DNA of 14,973 nucleotides, taken from assembly GCA_016929035.1 (NCBI GenBank), contig JAFGJP010000188.1, forward strand, positions 1-14,973, written 5' to 3'. Under the pieces are notes generated by a model that saw nothing but the letters and a program-made list of their open reading frames with translations, did no database searches and was not told where the DNA came from. The stretch is from Candidatus Auribacterota bacterium (lineage in GTDB: Bacteria > Auribacterota > JAFGBW01 > JAFGJP01). Positions 6,525 to 13,790 of the stretch are shown piece after piece (position 1 is the stretch's first letter; each line of letters opens with the position of its first letter). A program made the position numbers and the translations under genes.

Positions 6525-6857
6525 ATGGATTTTATAAAAATCTTGGAATTGAGCCTGGCTGCGGCCCCGCAGGTTCAGCGCAGGCCTTCGCTGTCTGAGC
6601 AGCTGGTTTATATGCTCCCCATGTTCGGCATCATGTTTTTTATTCTTTATTTATTTATATGGAAGCCTCAGCAAAAGAAGCAGAAAGAGCATCAGACGAT
6701 GCTTGATTCCATGACAAAAGGGGATAAAGTGGTCACCATCGGAGGTATTCACGGAGTCCTTATAGGCGAAAAGAACAATATTGCCGTCATCAAGATATCT
6801 GAAAATACGAAAATCGAAATCAATAAAAGCGCGATTGCCTCTGTTGAAAAAAAGTAA
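6525..6857 (+). CDS. yajC: Preprotein translocase subunit YajC
   Basis: This small single-pass inner-membrane protein associates with SecDF and the SecYEG translocon. One transmembrane helix (about residues 26-46, YMLPMFGIMFFILYLFIW) is followed by the family's basic PQQKKQKEH segment. A small cytoplasmic domain with KGDKVVTIGGIHGVL comes next; this is the diagnostic YajC motif. The length is 110 residues from the ATG at 6525. An in-frame ATG at 6516 would add three residues, but AAAGGA (6511-6516) overlaps it and is placed 8 bp before 6525, which decides the start. secDF follows 33 bp downstream, the usual yajC-secD-secF order. Confidence 0.95.
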   Translation: MDFIKILELSLAAAPQVQRRPSLSEQLVYMLPMFGIMFFILYLFIWKPQQKKQKEHQTMLDSMTKGDKVVTIGGIHGVLIGEKNNIAVIKISENTKIEINKSAIASVEKK

Positions 6858-6890
6858 TCAGGATCGACAAGGAGAAAGTAAGAGGAAAAG

Positions 6891-9098
6891 ATGGATAAGA
6901 CGTTAAAATTCAAGTGGACGTTAATTGTTGTCATTATCGGTGTATGCATCTGGCTTTTCTGGCCGCCTCAGGAAAAGCTGAATTTCGGGCTTGATCTCAA
7001 GGGCGGAACGCATATGATCCTTGAAGTGGATACGACCGGAATAGATCAGAAAGATGTCTCCGGGGTCGTTGACGGGACGCGGCGAGTCTTAAAGAACAGA
7101 ATCGACCCTGAAGGGATAAGAGAGCTTGAAATCAGGAGCTATGACAACAGAATATTCATACAGATCCCGGATATCAAAGATATCGATAAAGTCAGAAGCC
7201 GTATCCATCAGACAGCGCTTCTTGAATTCTGCCTGGTGAACAATAATCCTGAAGATATCAAGAAAGCCAGAAGCGGGGAAAACGTTCCCGGCTATCGCCT
7301 GGCAACGTTCATGGAAAGCGAAGCAAAAGATTCGGAACGCGATGAAGAAGACATTCTTATAAAGTCTGAGCCGGAGCTGACAGGGAAATATCTCGCCAAG
7401 GCAAAAAGTGTTTTTGGGGGAAGCTTCAATGAGCCCATGGTGGGATTCGAGTTTGATTCTGAAGGAAGCCGGCGTTTTGCTCTTGTGACAAAAGAGAACA
7501 AGGGGGAGAGGCTCGCGATTCTTCTGGATGGCCTTGTCATCAGTGCTCCTGTTATCAAAGATGTCATTCACAAAGAAGGAGTGATCAAGGGCAGCATGAC
7601 AGTGGAAAGAGCAAAAGAAATCGCCCTTCTTCTGACATCAGGCGCCCTTCCTGCTCCGGTAGAGATAATCAGCGAAACAACTGTCAGCCCGACTCTTGGC
7701 GCTGATTCCATCAGGAAAGGCATTTATGCCGCTGTTTACGGACTGATCGCAGTTGTCATGTTCATGGCGCTTTACTATCTTTTAGCCGGATTCATTGCCG
7801 ACTTCGCCCTGCTGCTCAATCTTGTCATACTTATCGGTGTCCTTGCTTTTTTTGATGCGACAATCACGCTTCCCGGTATCGCCGGTATCATCCTGACAAT
7901 CGGTATGTCGGTTGACGCCAATGTTCTTATATTTGAGAGGATTCGCGAAGAGCAGAAGGCCGGAAAGAAGATCAAAACAGCCATAAGTCATGGCTATAAC
8001 AGGGCCTTTAGAACAATTCTTGACGCGAACCTCACGACACTCCTCACAGCCCTTATTTTATACTGGAAAGGAACCGGGCCGATAAAGGGCTTTGGAGTCA
8101 CTCTTTCTGTGGGTATTGCAACAAGCATGTTCACAGCTCTTTTTGTGACAAGAGCTGTCTTTGATTCTCTGACAAGCTCTTTAAAAATGGAAAACCTGAA
8201 GATGCTCCAGTTTTTTTCAGAGCCGAAGATCCCATTTCTCAGCTTCAGGAAACTGGCTTATATTTTTTCAATCGTCCTGATCGCCGGAGGACTTTTTGTC
8301 TTTTTTATTCGCGGTGATGAAAAGTACGGCATTGATTTTACAGGCGGAACGGTTGTTCAGGTTAAATTTGATGAAAAAATAAAAATTGAAGATCTGCGGG
8401 ATATGCTGAAGAAAGTCGGGCTTGGAAAATCAACCATACAGTATTTCGGCATTGATAAAACAACCGTTATCATTAAAACAAGTATGCAGCAAGTTAATGC
8501 AGTACAAGATGTTATAAAGGAAAACCTTAAAGAGAAATCATTCTCTGTTGAAAGAGTCGAACAGATCGGACCGGCCATCGGAAAAGAGTTGAGAACATCG
8601 GCCCTGGTTGCTTTTACCCTGGCTATTTTAGGCATTCTTCTTTATATCACATGGCGCTTTGAATTCAGGTTTGCCATTGCGGCTATCATCGCCCTTGTGC
8701 ATGATGTCCTTGTTACAGCCGGTGCTGTTGCTGTCCTCGGGTACTTTACCGGACGGGAGATCAACCTGCCTGTCATTGCCGCGCTGCTAACGATCATCGG
8801 ATACAGCCTCAATGACACGATTGTTGTTTTCGACCGGATTCGTGAAGATTTAAAGCTTATGAAACAGGAGAGTTACGAAAACATTATAAACATCAGCATC
8901 AACCAGACGCTGAGCCGAACGCTTCTCACATCGCTAACCACTCTTTTCGTGGTTCTGTGTCTTTATCTTTTTGGAGGAGTTGTCATTAACGGTTTCGCGT
9001 TTACTCTTCTCATAGGTATTATAATAGGTACATATTCTTCAATATTCATTGCCAGTCCGCTTCTCTTTGAGTGGCAAAAGAAATTAAGCACAAAATAA
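6891..9098 (+). CDS. secDF: Fused protein translocase subunit SecDF
   Basis: This 735-residue membrane protein uses the proton motive force to help pull secreted proteins through SecYEG. It is a natural fusion. The SecD half (about 1-430) begins with an N-terminal helix (8-24) and the FGLDLKGGT motif (32-40), then a periplasmic P1 region that is short compared with E. coli SecD. Its membrane block carries IGMSVDANVLIFERIREE (ending near 352). The SecF half (about 440-735) has its own YGIDFTGGT motif near 478 and GYSLNDTIVVFDRIRED near 636, the two repeats of the RND-like pattern. Separate secD and secF genes are the E. coli arrangement; fused forms of about this size occur in Bacillus. AGAGGA precedes the ATG. 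The stop at 9098 lies 3 bp before the -35 of the next promoter. Confidence 0.96.
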   Translation: MDKTLKFKWTLIVVIIGVCIWLFWPPQEKLNFGLDLKGGTHMILEVDTTGIDQKDVSGVVDGTRRVLKNRIDPEGIRELEIRSYDNRIFIQIPDIKDIDKVRSRIHQTALLEFCLVNNNPEDIKKARSGENVPGYRLATFMESEAKDSERDEEDILIKSEPELTGKYLAKAKSVFGGSFNEPMVGFEFDSEGSRRFALVTKENKGERLAILLDGLVISAPVIKDVIHKEGVIKGSMTVERAKEIALLLTSGALPAPVEIISETTVSPTLGADSIRKGIYAAVYGLIAVVMFMALYYLLAGFIADFALLLNLVILIGVLAFFDATITLPGIAGIILTIGMSVDANVLIFERIREEQKAGKKIKTAISHGYNRAFRTILDANLTTLLTALILYWKGTGPIKGFGVTLSVGIATSMFTALFVTRAVFDSLTSSLKMENLKMLQFFSEPKIPFLSFRKLAYIFSIVLIAGGLFVFFIRGDEKYGIDFTGGTVVQVKFDEKIKIEDLRDMLKKVGLGKSTIQYFGIDKTTVIIKTSMQQVNAVQDVIKENLKEKSFSVERVEQIGPAIGKELRTSALVAFTLAILGILLYITWRFEFRFAIAAIIALVHDVLVTAGAVAVLGYFTGREINLPVIAALLTIIGYSLNDTIVVFDRIREDLKLMKQESYENIINISINQTLSRTLLTSLTTLFVVLCLYLFGGVVINGFAFTLLIGIIIGTYSSIFIASPLLFEWQKKLSTK

Positions 9099-9100
9099 TC

Positions 9101-9129
9101 TTGACGAAAAAGACGGTTTTTTGTATAAA
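9101..9129 (+). promoter_or_regulatory. Strong promoter of the rpsT-rpmF-fab operon
   Basis: TTGACG (9101-9106) and TATAAA (9124-9129) are separated by an ideal 17 bp, and each differs from consensus by one base. Transcription should start near 9136, about 90 nt before rpsT. The -35 begins 2 bp after the secDF stop codon. Confidence 0.75.
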
Positions 9130-9141
9130 GACGCATTTATC

Positions 9142-9188
9142 CGCTGCTAAGTGGAGTGCATCGACGGTTATGTGCCATGGCCGCAGCG
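9142..9188 (+). promoter_or_regulatory. Structured leader hairpin upstream of rpsT
   Basis: The leader can fold into a two-part stem. CGCTGC (9142-9147) pairs with GCAGCG (9183-9188), enclosing an internal loop. Then GTGG-(AG bulge)-TGCAT (9151-9161) pairs with ATGTG-CCAT (9170-9178) including wobbles, capped by an 8-nt loop. It ends about 20 nt before the GAGGAGG ribosome binding site of rpsT and has no U-run, so it is not a terminator. A role in feedback control by a ribosomal protein is plausible, since S20 represses its own mRNA in E. coli, but that is inference. Confidence 0.45.
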
Positions 9189-9224
9189 AAAAATGATGAC
9201 ATCGAATAACGAGGAGGATAATCC

Positions 9225-9494
9225 ATGCCAAATCTGAAAGCTGCAAAAAAACACATCCGGCAGACATCCTGGCGGACTGAGAGAAACACGGGAATCAAAA
9301 AGGAGTTGAGAACTCTTAAAAAGAGCCTTCTTTTAAGCATTGCCGCAGGGGAAAAAGACAAAGCGGCTGGACTGTTGAAAAAAGTTGCTTCAAAATACGA
9401 TATGGCAGCGAAAAAGAAAATCATTCATCAAAAAAATGCAGACAGGAATAAATCCAGACTTTCTCAGAAAGTCTATTCTCTGACAAAAGCATAG
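9225..9494 (+). CDS. rpsT: 30S ribosomal protein S20
   Basis: This 89-residue, very basic, all-helical protein binds 16S rRNA in the body of the small subunit. The N-terminus MPNLKAAKKHIRQ and the C-terminal IIHQKNADRNKSRLSQKV (about residues 66-83) are the family signature, and the length is normal. A strong GAGGAGG ribosome binding site lies about 8 bp before the ATG. It is the first gene after the strong promoter and leader, with rpmF 9 bp downstream. S20 heading a run into rpmF and fatty-acid genes is less usual than rpmF-plsX alone. Confidence 0.96.
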   Translation: MPNLKAAKKHIRQTSWRTERNTGIKKELRTLKKSLLLSIAAGEKDKAAGLLKKVASKYDMAAKKKIIHQKNADRNKSRLSQKVYSLTKA

Positions 9495-9503
9495 GAGAAA
9501 ACA

Positions 9504-9686
9504 ATGGCCGTACCAAAACGAAGAACATCAAAAAGTCGCCGTGATATGCGGAGGTCCCATCATAAGGCAAAGCTTCAGAGCCTGAGCCTTTGTTCTCACT
9601 GCGGACAACCCAAAAAACCTCATTATATTTGCCCCAGCTGTGGTTATTATAATGGTAAAGAAATCGTGACTGTATCTGGAGATTAG
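9504..9686 (+). CDS. rpmF: 50S ribosomal protein L32
   Basis: This 60-residue basic protein of the large subunit opens MAVPKRRTSKSRRDMRR, the L32 signature. Residues C30-SH-C33 and C43-PS-C46 form two CxxC pairs, so this is the zinc-binding (C+) form rather than a cysteine-free paralog. Its AGGAG ribosome binding site overlaps the rpsT stop codon (TAGGAG), and its own last codons carry the GGAG that serves plsX. rpmF-plsX linkage is widely conserved and ties ribosome synthesis to membrane lipid synthesis. Confidence 0.96.
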   Translation: MAVPKRRTSKSRRDMRRSHHKAKLQSLSLCSHCGQPKKPHYICPSCGYYNGKEIVTVSGD

Positions 9687-9688
9687 TT

Positions 9689-10711
9689 TTGAAGATAGCC
9701 GTTGATGTCATGGGGGGCGACAATGCCCCGGAAGCAATAATTGACGGTATTTTGCTGGCGGCAAGTGATAAGAAAAACAGTGATGTCCAGTATATCCTTG
9801 TCGGCCGGAAAGATGTCATTACTTCTTCATTAGAGAAGCGTTCATATGTGCCTGGCGACCAGATAGAGATCGTGGATGCCAGTGAAGTTATCAGTATGGA
9901 TGAGAGCCCTGTTTCGGCTGTAAAAAGGAAAAAAGACTCCTCCATATCCCGCATGCTTGATCTGGCCAAAGAGAAGAAGGTCGATGCTGTTGTTTCGGCC
10001 GGAAACACCGGTGCGGTCGTTGTTGCGGCTGCGCTTAAGCTAAGAACATTAATCGGGGTTGACCGGCCGGCCATTACAGCTATTTTGCCACGGCCGAACG
10101 GATACTGGATTTTGATCGATGCAGGGGCAAATGCTGAATGCAGGCCTAAAAATCTCTTTCAGTTTGCCGTGATGGGAGAGGTTTTCGCCAGGGAGATCAT
10201 CGGGATAGAGCATCCTAAAATCGGGCTGATGAGTATTGGTGAAGAGACAGCTAAAGGAAACGATCTGACAAAGGAAACGCTCAAGCTTTTGGAAGGTGTT
10301 GATTTTAATTTTATTGGAAATATTGAGGGGAACGATGCTTTCACGGACCATGTTGACGTGATCGTCTGTGATGGCTTTGTCGGGAACGTGGTGCTGAAAG
10401 TGGGCGAGTCTGTTTACAGCGCCATCAAGACTATTCTCAAGCAGGAAGTGAAGAAGAAAGCCTGGGCTCTGCTGGCCGCTCCTCTATTCAAAAGCGTTTT
10501 TGAAAGTGCAAAAAGCAGACTTGATCATGAGGAATACGGAGGAGCTCCGCTTCTCGGAGTGGATGGAACATGCATTATCGCTCATGGAAATTCGACTCCG
10601 CGGGCCATTCAAAATGCTCTTCTGGTGGCCAAGAAATCCCTGCAGCGCCATATAAATACGGAAATAATCGAACATATCAGCAAATATTTGAAAGAAGAAA
10701 AGAATGAATAA
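9689..10711 (+). CDS. plsX: Phosphate acyltransferase PlsX
   Basis: PlsX converts acyl-ACP and phosphate to acyl-phosphate, the acyl donor used by PlsY to begin phospholipid synthesis; it is a peripheral membrane enzyme. The 340-residue protein begins with the diagnostic MKIAVDVMGGDNAPE. It contains VVSAGNTGAVV around residues 104-114 and the NIEGNDAFTDHVDVIVCDGFVGN region near 210-233, all typical. The start is TTG at 9689: no ATG or GTG is available at the conserved N-terminus, and GGAGA at 9679-9683, inside the rpmF end, is correctly spaced. It begins 2 bp after the rpmF stop and overlaps fabH by 8 bp, suggesting translational coupling on both sides. Confidence 0.96.
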   Translation: MKIAVDVMGGDNAPEAIIDGILLAASDKKNSDVQYILVGRKDVITSSLEKRSYVPGDQIEIVDASEVISMDESPVSAVKRKKDSSISRMLDLAKEKKVDAVVSAGNTGAVVVAAALKLRTLIGVDRPAITAILPRPNGYWILIDAGANAECRPKNLFQFAVMGEVFAREIIGIEHPKIGLMSIGEETAKGNDLTKETLKLLEGVDFNFIGNIEGNDAFTDHVDVIVCDGFVGNVVLKVGESVYSAIKTILKQEVKKKAWALLAAPLFKSVFESAKSRLDHEEYGGAPLLGVDGTCIIAHGNSTPRAIQNALLVAKKSLQRHINTEIIEHISKYLKEEKNE

Positions 10712-11702
10712 AAAAACAGCCAGAATTCTTGCGACAGGAGCTTATTTGCCGGACAAGGTTTTGACCAATAAGGATCTTGAGAATATGGTTGACACCTCTG
10801 ATGATTGGATCACGACGCGGACAGGCATTAAGGAAAGGCGGATAGCCGCTGAAGATCAGTCAACGTCAGATATGGGCGTCATAGCGGCTGAGAGGGCGAT
10901 AAAAAAATCAGGACTGGATAAAACGAATATTGATGCTATTATCGTTGCGACGATAACGCCGGATATGTTTTTTCCTTCCACAGCCTGTTTTATACAGAGA
11001 AAGCTCGGCCTGACACACATTCCCTGTTTTGATATCAGCGCCGCGTGCACAGGTTATATTTTTTCTCTGGTCACGGCTGCCCAGTTCTTAAAAACAGGCG
11101 CTTTCAAGAATATTCTCGTCGTCGCGGCGGAAAAGATGTCCGCGATAACAGACTGGGAAGACAGAGCAACGTGCGTTCTTTTTGGGGACGGCGCCGGTGC
11201 GGCTGTTGTTTCAGAAGAAAAAGGATCGATGGAGATCGGACAGTTTTTCCTCGGTTCAGACGGTCGATGCACGGATATCCTGAACATCCCCGCCGGAGGA
11301 AGCTTTTGTCCGGCTTCAGAAGAGACGGTGAAAAAGCGCCTGCACTTTACCAAGATGACAGGCCAGGATGTTTTTAAGCATGCTGTGCGCTACATGACCG
11401 AGTCTGCTGAAAATGTTTTGAAAAAATCCGGCCTGAAAATCGAAGACATCGATTGTCTTCTCCCTCATCAGGCGAATATCCGCATTATCACAGCTGTGGC
11501 CAAGAGGCTGGGAATTCCTGAGGAGAAAGTCTATCTTAACGTCCATGAATGCGGCAACATGTCAGCCGCCTCAAGTTCTGTAGGCCTTGACGGCATCCTT
11601 TCTCAGCAGAAAGACGTCAAAAGGATCCTTATGGTCGCTTTTGGAGCCGGGTTGACTTATGGAGCCCTCCTCCTCCAGAAGCTGGGAGAAAAAAATGGAT
11701 AA
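10704..11702 (+). CDS. fabH: 3-oxoacyl-[ACP] synthase III (KAS III)
   Basis: FabH condenses acetyl-CoA (or a branched acyl-CoA) with malonyl-ACP, the initiating step of type II fatty-acid synthesis. The 332-residue thiolase-fold protein has the full Cys-His-Asn triad: C115 in DISAACTGY, H255 in LLPHQANIRI, and N285 in NVHECGNMSAAS. DDWITTRTGIKERRIA (33-48) is the CoA-contact signature. GDGAGAAVV (161-169) and the C-terminal AFGAGLTYGA (312-321) are also standard. The ATG lies inside the end of plsX (ATGAATAA). Primer preference (straight or branched) cannot be read from the sequence by eye. Confidence 0.97.
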   Translation: MNKKTARILATGAYLPDKVLTNKDLENMVDTSDDWITTRTGIKERRIAAEDQSTSDMGVIAAERAIKKSGLDKTNIDAIIVATITPDMFFPSTACFIQRKLGLTHIPCFDISAACTGYIFSLVTAAQFLKTGAFKNILVVAAEKMSAITDWEDRATCVLFGDGAGAAVVSEEKGSMEIGQFFLGSDGRCTDILNIPAGGSFCPASEETVKKRLHFTKMTGQDVFKHAVRYMTESAENVLKKSGLKIEDIDCLLPHQANIRIITAVAKRLGIPEEKVYLNVHECGNMSAASSSVGLDGILSQQKDVKRILMVAFGAGLTYGALLLQKLGEKNG

Positions 11703-12657
11703 GAGAAATACGATAGCCCTGCTTTTCCCTGGACAGGGAGGGCAGTACCCGGGAATGGGTAAGGAGCTTTATGATCAGTTTGATGTCGTCAAAGATATTT
11801 TTCGCAGAGCAAAACACACGACGGGCATAGCGATTGATGAACTTTGTTTTCAGGGTCCTGAAGAAAAGCTGAAAGAAACGCTTTTCAGCCAGCTGTGTGT
11901 TTTAGCCGTTTCCATCGCCTCTTTTGAAGTCCTCCGGACACACTTGCCGGGGTTTTCTTTTGCTTATGCCGCCGGTTTAAGCCTTGGGGAATACAGCGCT
12001 CTTTATGCAGCGGGTGTTCTTGGTCTTGAAGAGACTTTTTTACTGGTCAAGAACAGGGCAGAACATATGCAGAAGGCCTGTAAAGAAAGGTCGGGGACCA
12101 TGGTCTCTCTGCTTGGTGTTGAAGAAGCAGCAGCAGAAGAATTGTGCAGGAAAATGGATGGTTTCTGCAAGGTAGCCAACTTGAATTGTCCAGGACAGGT
12201 TGTCGTTTCCTGCGAAAAAGCCCTTGTGCCGGAGGTGATAGATAAAGCGAAACAAAAAGGTGCAAAAAGAAGCATTGAAATACAGGTTGCAGGAGCTTTT
12301 CATTCAGACTATATGTCAAGCGCAGCTGAAGCCTTTGAAGATAACCTGAAGGACATACCGTTTCAGGAGGAAAAGGCCTGCCGGGTGATTTTTAATCTGA
12401 CAGGCGAAGCGTTTGATCCGGACAAAGATGACGTCAGGCAGATATTGAAAGACCATGTCACCCATCCGGTCTTATGGGAAAAGAGTGTTCGGACCATGCT
12501 GAAAAAAGGGGTCAGCCATTTTATCGAGCCGGGACCGGGGAAAATACTGGGTGGTCTTCTGAAAAGAATCGACAGGACGGTTTCCTATTATCATATCGAA
12601 GACAGGCAAAGTCTGGAAAAAACACTTGAAGCACTGAGTGGTTCTCTGGTCTTTTGA
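11695..12657 (+). CDS. fabD: Malonyl-CoA:ACP transacylase
   Basis: FabD moves malonyl groups from CoA to ACP, supplying the elongation substrate. The 320-residue protein starts MDKRNTIALLFPGQGGQYPGM; Q14 belongs to the oxyanion loop. The catalytic Ser is S96 in GLSLGEYSA, with R121 in NRAEHMQ and H203 in GAFHSDYM completing the active site. ATG 11695 is chosen over the in-frame ATG at 11659, which would add 12 residues foreign to the family and sit deep inside fabH. GGGAG at 11684-11688 is well placed for 11695. The start overlaps the fabH stop by 8 bp (ATGGATAA). Confidence 0.97.
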   Translation: MDKRNTIALLFPGQGGQYPGMGKELYDQFDVVKDIFRRAKHTTGIAIDELCFQGPEEKLKETLFSQLCVLAVSIASFEVLRTHLPGFSFAYAAGLSLGEYSALYAAGVLGLEETFLLVKNRAEHMQKACKERSGTMVSLLGVEEAAAEELCRKMDGFCKVANLNCPGQVVVSCEKALVPEVIDKAKQKGAKRSIEIQVAGAFHSDYMSSAAEAFEDNLKDIPFQEEKACRVIFNLTGEAFDPDKDDVRQILKDHVTHPVLWEKSVRTMLKKGVSHFIEPGPGKILGGLLKRIDRTVSYYHIEDRQSLEKTLEALSGSLVF

Positions 12658-12679
12658 TCATATTGTTAAGGAGGAGAAC

Positions 12680-13423
12680 ATGATGGATTTTTCAGGAAGA
12701 ATAGCCCTTATCACAGGAGCCAGTCAGGGTATTGGAAAAGAGATCGCTCTTAAGTTTGCTGAAAAAGGCGCTGACGTCGCTTTATGTGACGTGCAGGAAG
12801 AGAAAGTCAAAGAAACCGCGGATCTTTGCAGAGAGAAAGGTGTCACTTCTTCGTATTATATCTGTGATGTCAGCAGCGAAGAATCGGTCCGGGAGACAGT
12901 GAACAAAGTCCTTGACAATTTTAGCAAAATTGATATTCTAGTCAACAACGCCGGGGTAACCCGGGATGGTCTTTTAATGAAGATGTCCGAGCAGGACTGG
13001 GATCTGGTTTTGAAAGTGAATCTGAAAGGTACTTTCAACTTTACCAAGACCTTATCCAGGATCATGATGAAGCAGAGGAAAGGCTGCATCGTCAATATCG
13101 CGTCGATCATCGGGATTATCGGGAACGTCGGCCAAGCGAATTATTCTGCTTCAAAAGCTGGAGTCATTGGACTTACCAAATCATCGGCAAAAGAGCTGGC
13201 TAAAAGGAATATCAGAGTCAATGCTGTTGCTCCTGGATTTATTAAAACGGCAATGACAGAAAAAATACCTGAGGATATTGCCAGCCGAATGAAGGAACAG
13301 ATCCCGCTGGGTTATTTTGGTGAGCCCGGATGCGTTGCCGACGCGGTACTTTTTTTATGTTCAGAATATTCATCATATATCACAGGTCAGGTCTTAGTTG
13401 TTGATGGCGGAATGGTAATGTAG
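12680..13423 (+). CDS. fabG: 3-oxoacyl-[ACP] reductase
   Basis: FabG reduces 3-oxoacyl-ACP to 3-hydroxyacyl-ACP with NADPH. The 247-residue classical SDR has TGASQGIG (12-19), NNAG (89-92), N114, S142, and Y155-SAS-K159, a complete catalytic tetrad. The C-terminal [12 protein letters not shown] is the family ending. A strong AGGAGGAG site (12669-12675) precedes two adjacent ATGs at 12680 and 12683; the first is chosen, and the second would shorten the protein by one residue. An in-frame ATG at 12638, within fabD, lacks a site and adds non-family sequence. Many SDRs look alike, but the position between fabD and acpP makes FabG secure. Confidence 0.97.
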   Translation: MMDFSGRIALITGASQGIGKEIALKFAEKGADVALCDVQEEKVKETADLCREKGVTSSYYICDVSSEESVRETVNKVLDNFSKIDILVNNAGVTRDGLLMKMSEQDWDLVLKVNLKGTFNFTKTLSRIMMKQRKGCIVNIASIIGIIGNVGQANYSASKAGVIGLTKSSAKELAKRNIRVNAVAPGFIKTAMTEKIPEDIASRMKEQIPLGYFGEPGCVADAVLFLCSEYSSYITGQVLVVDGGMVM

Positions 13424-13449
13424 AAATTGAAAAACAGGAGGATAAAAAA

Positions 13450-13695
13450 ATGTCTGATGTGAAGGAAAAAGTGAAAGAGATTATTGTCAATCAGCTCGGG
13501 GTTAACGCCGATGAAGTGACAGAAGACGCTTCTTTCATCGATGATCTCGGCGCCGATTCTCTTGACACGGTTGAGCTGGTCATGGCTTTTGAAGAGGAAT
13601 TCAACCAGGAAATTCCTGATGAAGAAGCCGAGAAACTCAAGACCGTAGGAGATGCCATCAAGTATATTGAAGAAAAGCTTCAGAAGGGAGAATAG
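13450..13695 (+). CDS. acpP: Acyl carrier protein
   Basis: ACP carries growing acyl chains on a 4'-phosphopantetheine arm. The 81-residue, strongly acidic, four-helix protein has the modification site S37 in [12 protein letters not shown], which AcpS would load. A good AGGAGG ribosome binding site lies 8 bp before the ATG and fabG ends 26 bp upstream. A strong terminator follows 24 bp after the stop, so acpP is the last gene fully served by the upstream promoter. Confidence 0.97.
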   Translation: MSDVKEKVKEIIVNQLGVNADEVTEDASFIDDLGADSLDTVELVMAFEEEFNQEIPDEEAEKLKTVGDAIKYIEEKLQKGE

Positions 13696-13716
13696 TTTTT
13701 CCATTTTTTGAGTTGT

Positions 13717-13761
13717 CGGAAGGCATTTAGAATCGGACACTTTCTAAATGCCTTTTGTTTT
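13717..13761 (+). terminator. Intrinsic terminator (or attenuator) between acpP and fabF
   Basis: AAGGCATTTAGA (13720-13731) and TCTAAATGCCTT (13743-13754) pair perfectly over 12 bp around an 11-nt loop. C-G and G-T pairs can extend the stem to 15 bp. It is followed by TTGTTTT. This is the clearest hairpin in the window. fabF starts only about 30 bp downstream with no recognisable promoter in between, so fabF probably depends on read-through. Confidence 0.85.
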
Positions 13762-13790
13762 AATTATTTGAGAGGAGACTTCGGAAGTTT

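Noticed and set aside
9106..9123. AAAAA...TTTTTT pairing after secDF as a terminator
   Set aside because: It would be an A-T only stem lying in the spacer of a strong promoter; no G-C core.
11659..11694. Upstream ATG extending fabD by 12 residues
   Set aside because: It adds Ser-rich residues foreign to the family and lacks a ribosome binding site, while ATG 11695 has one.
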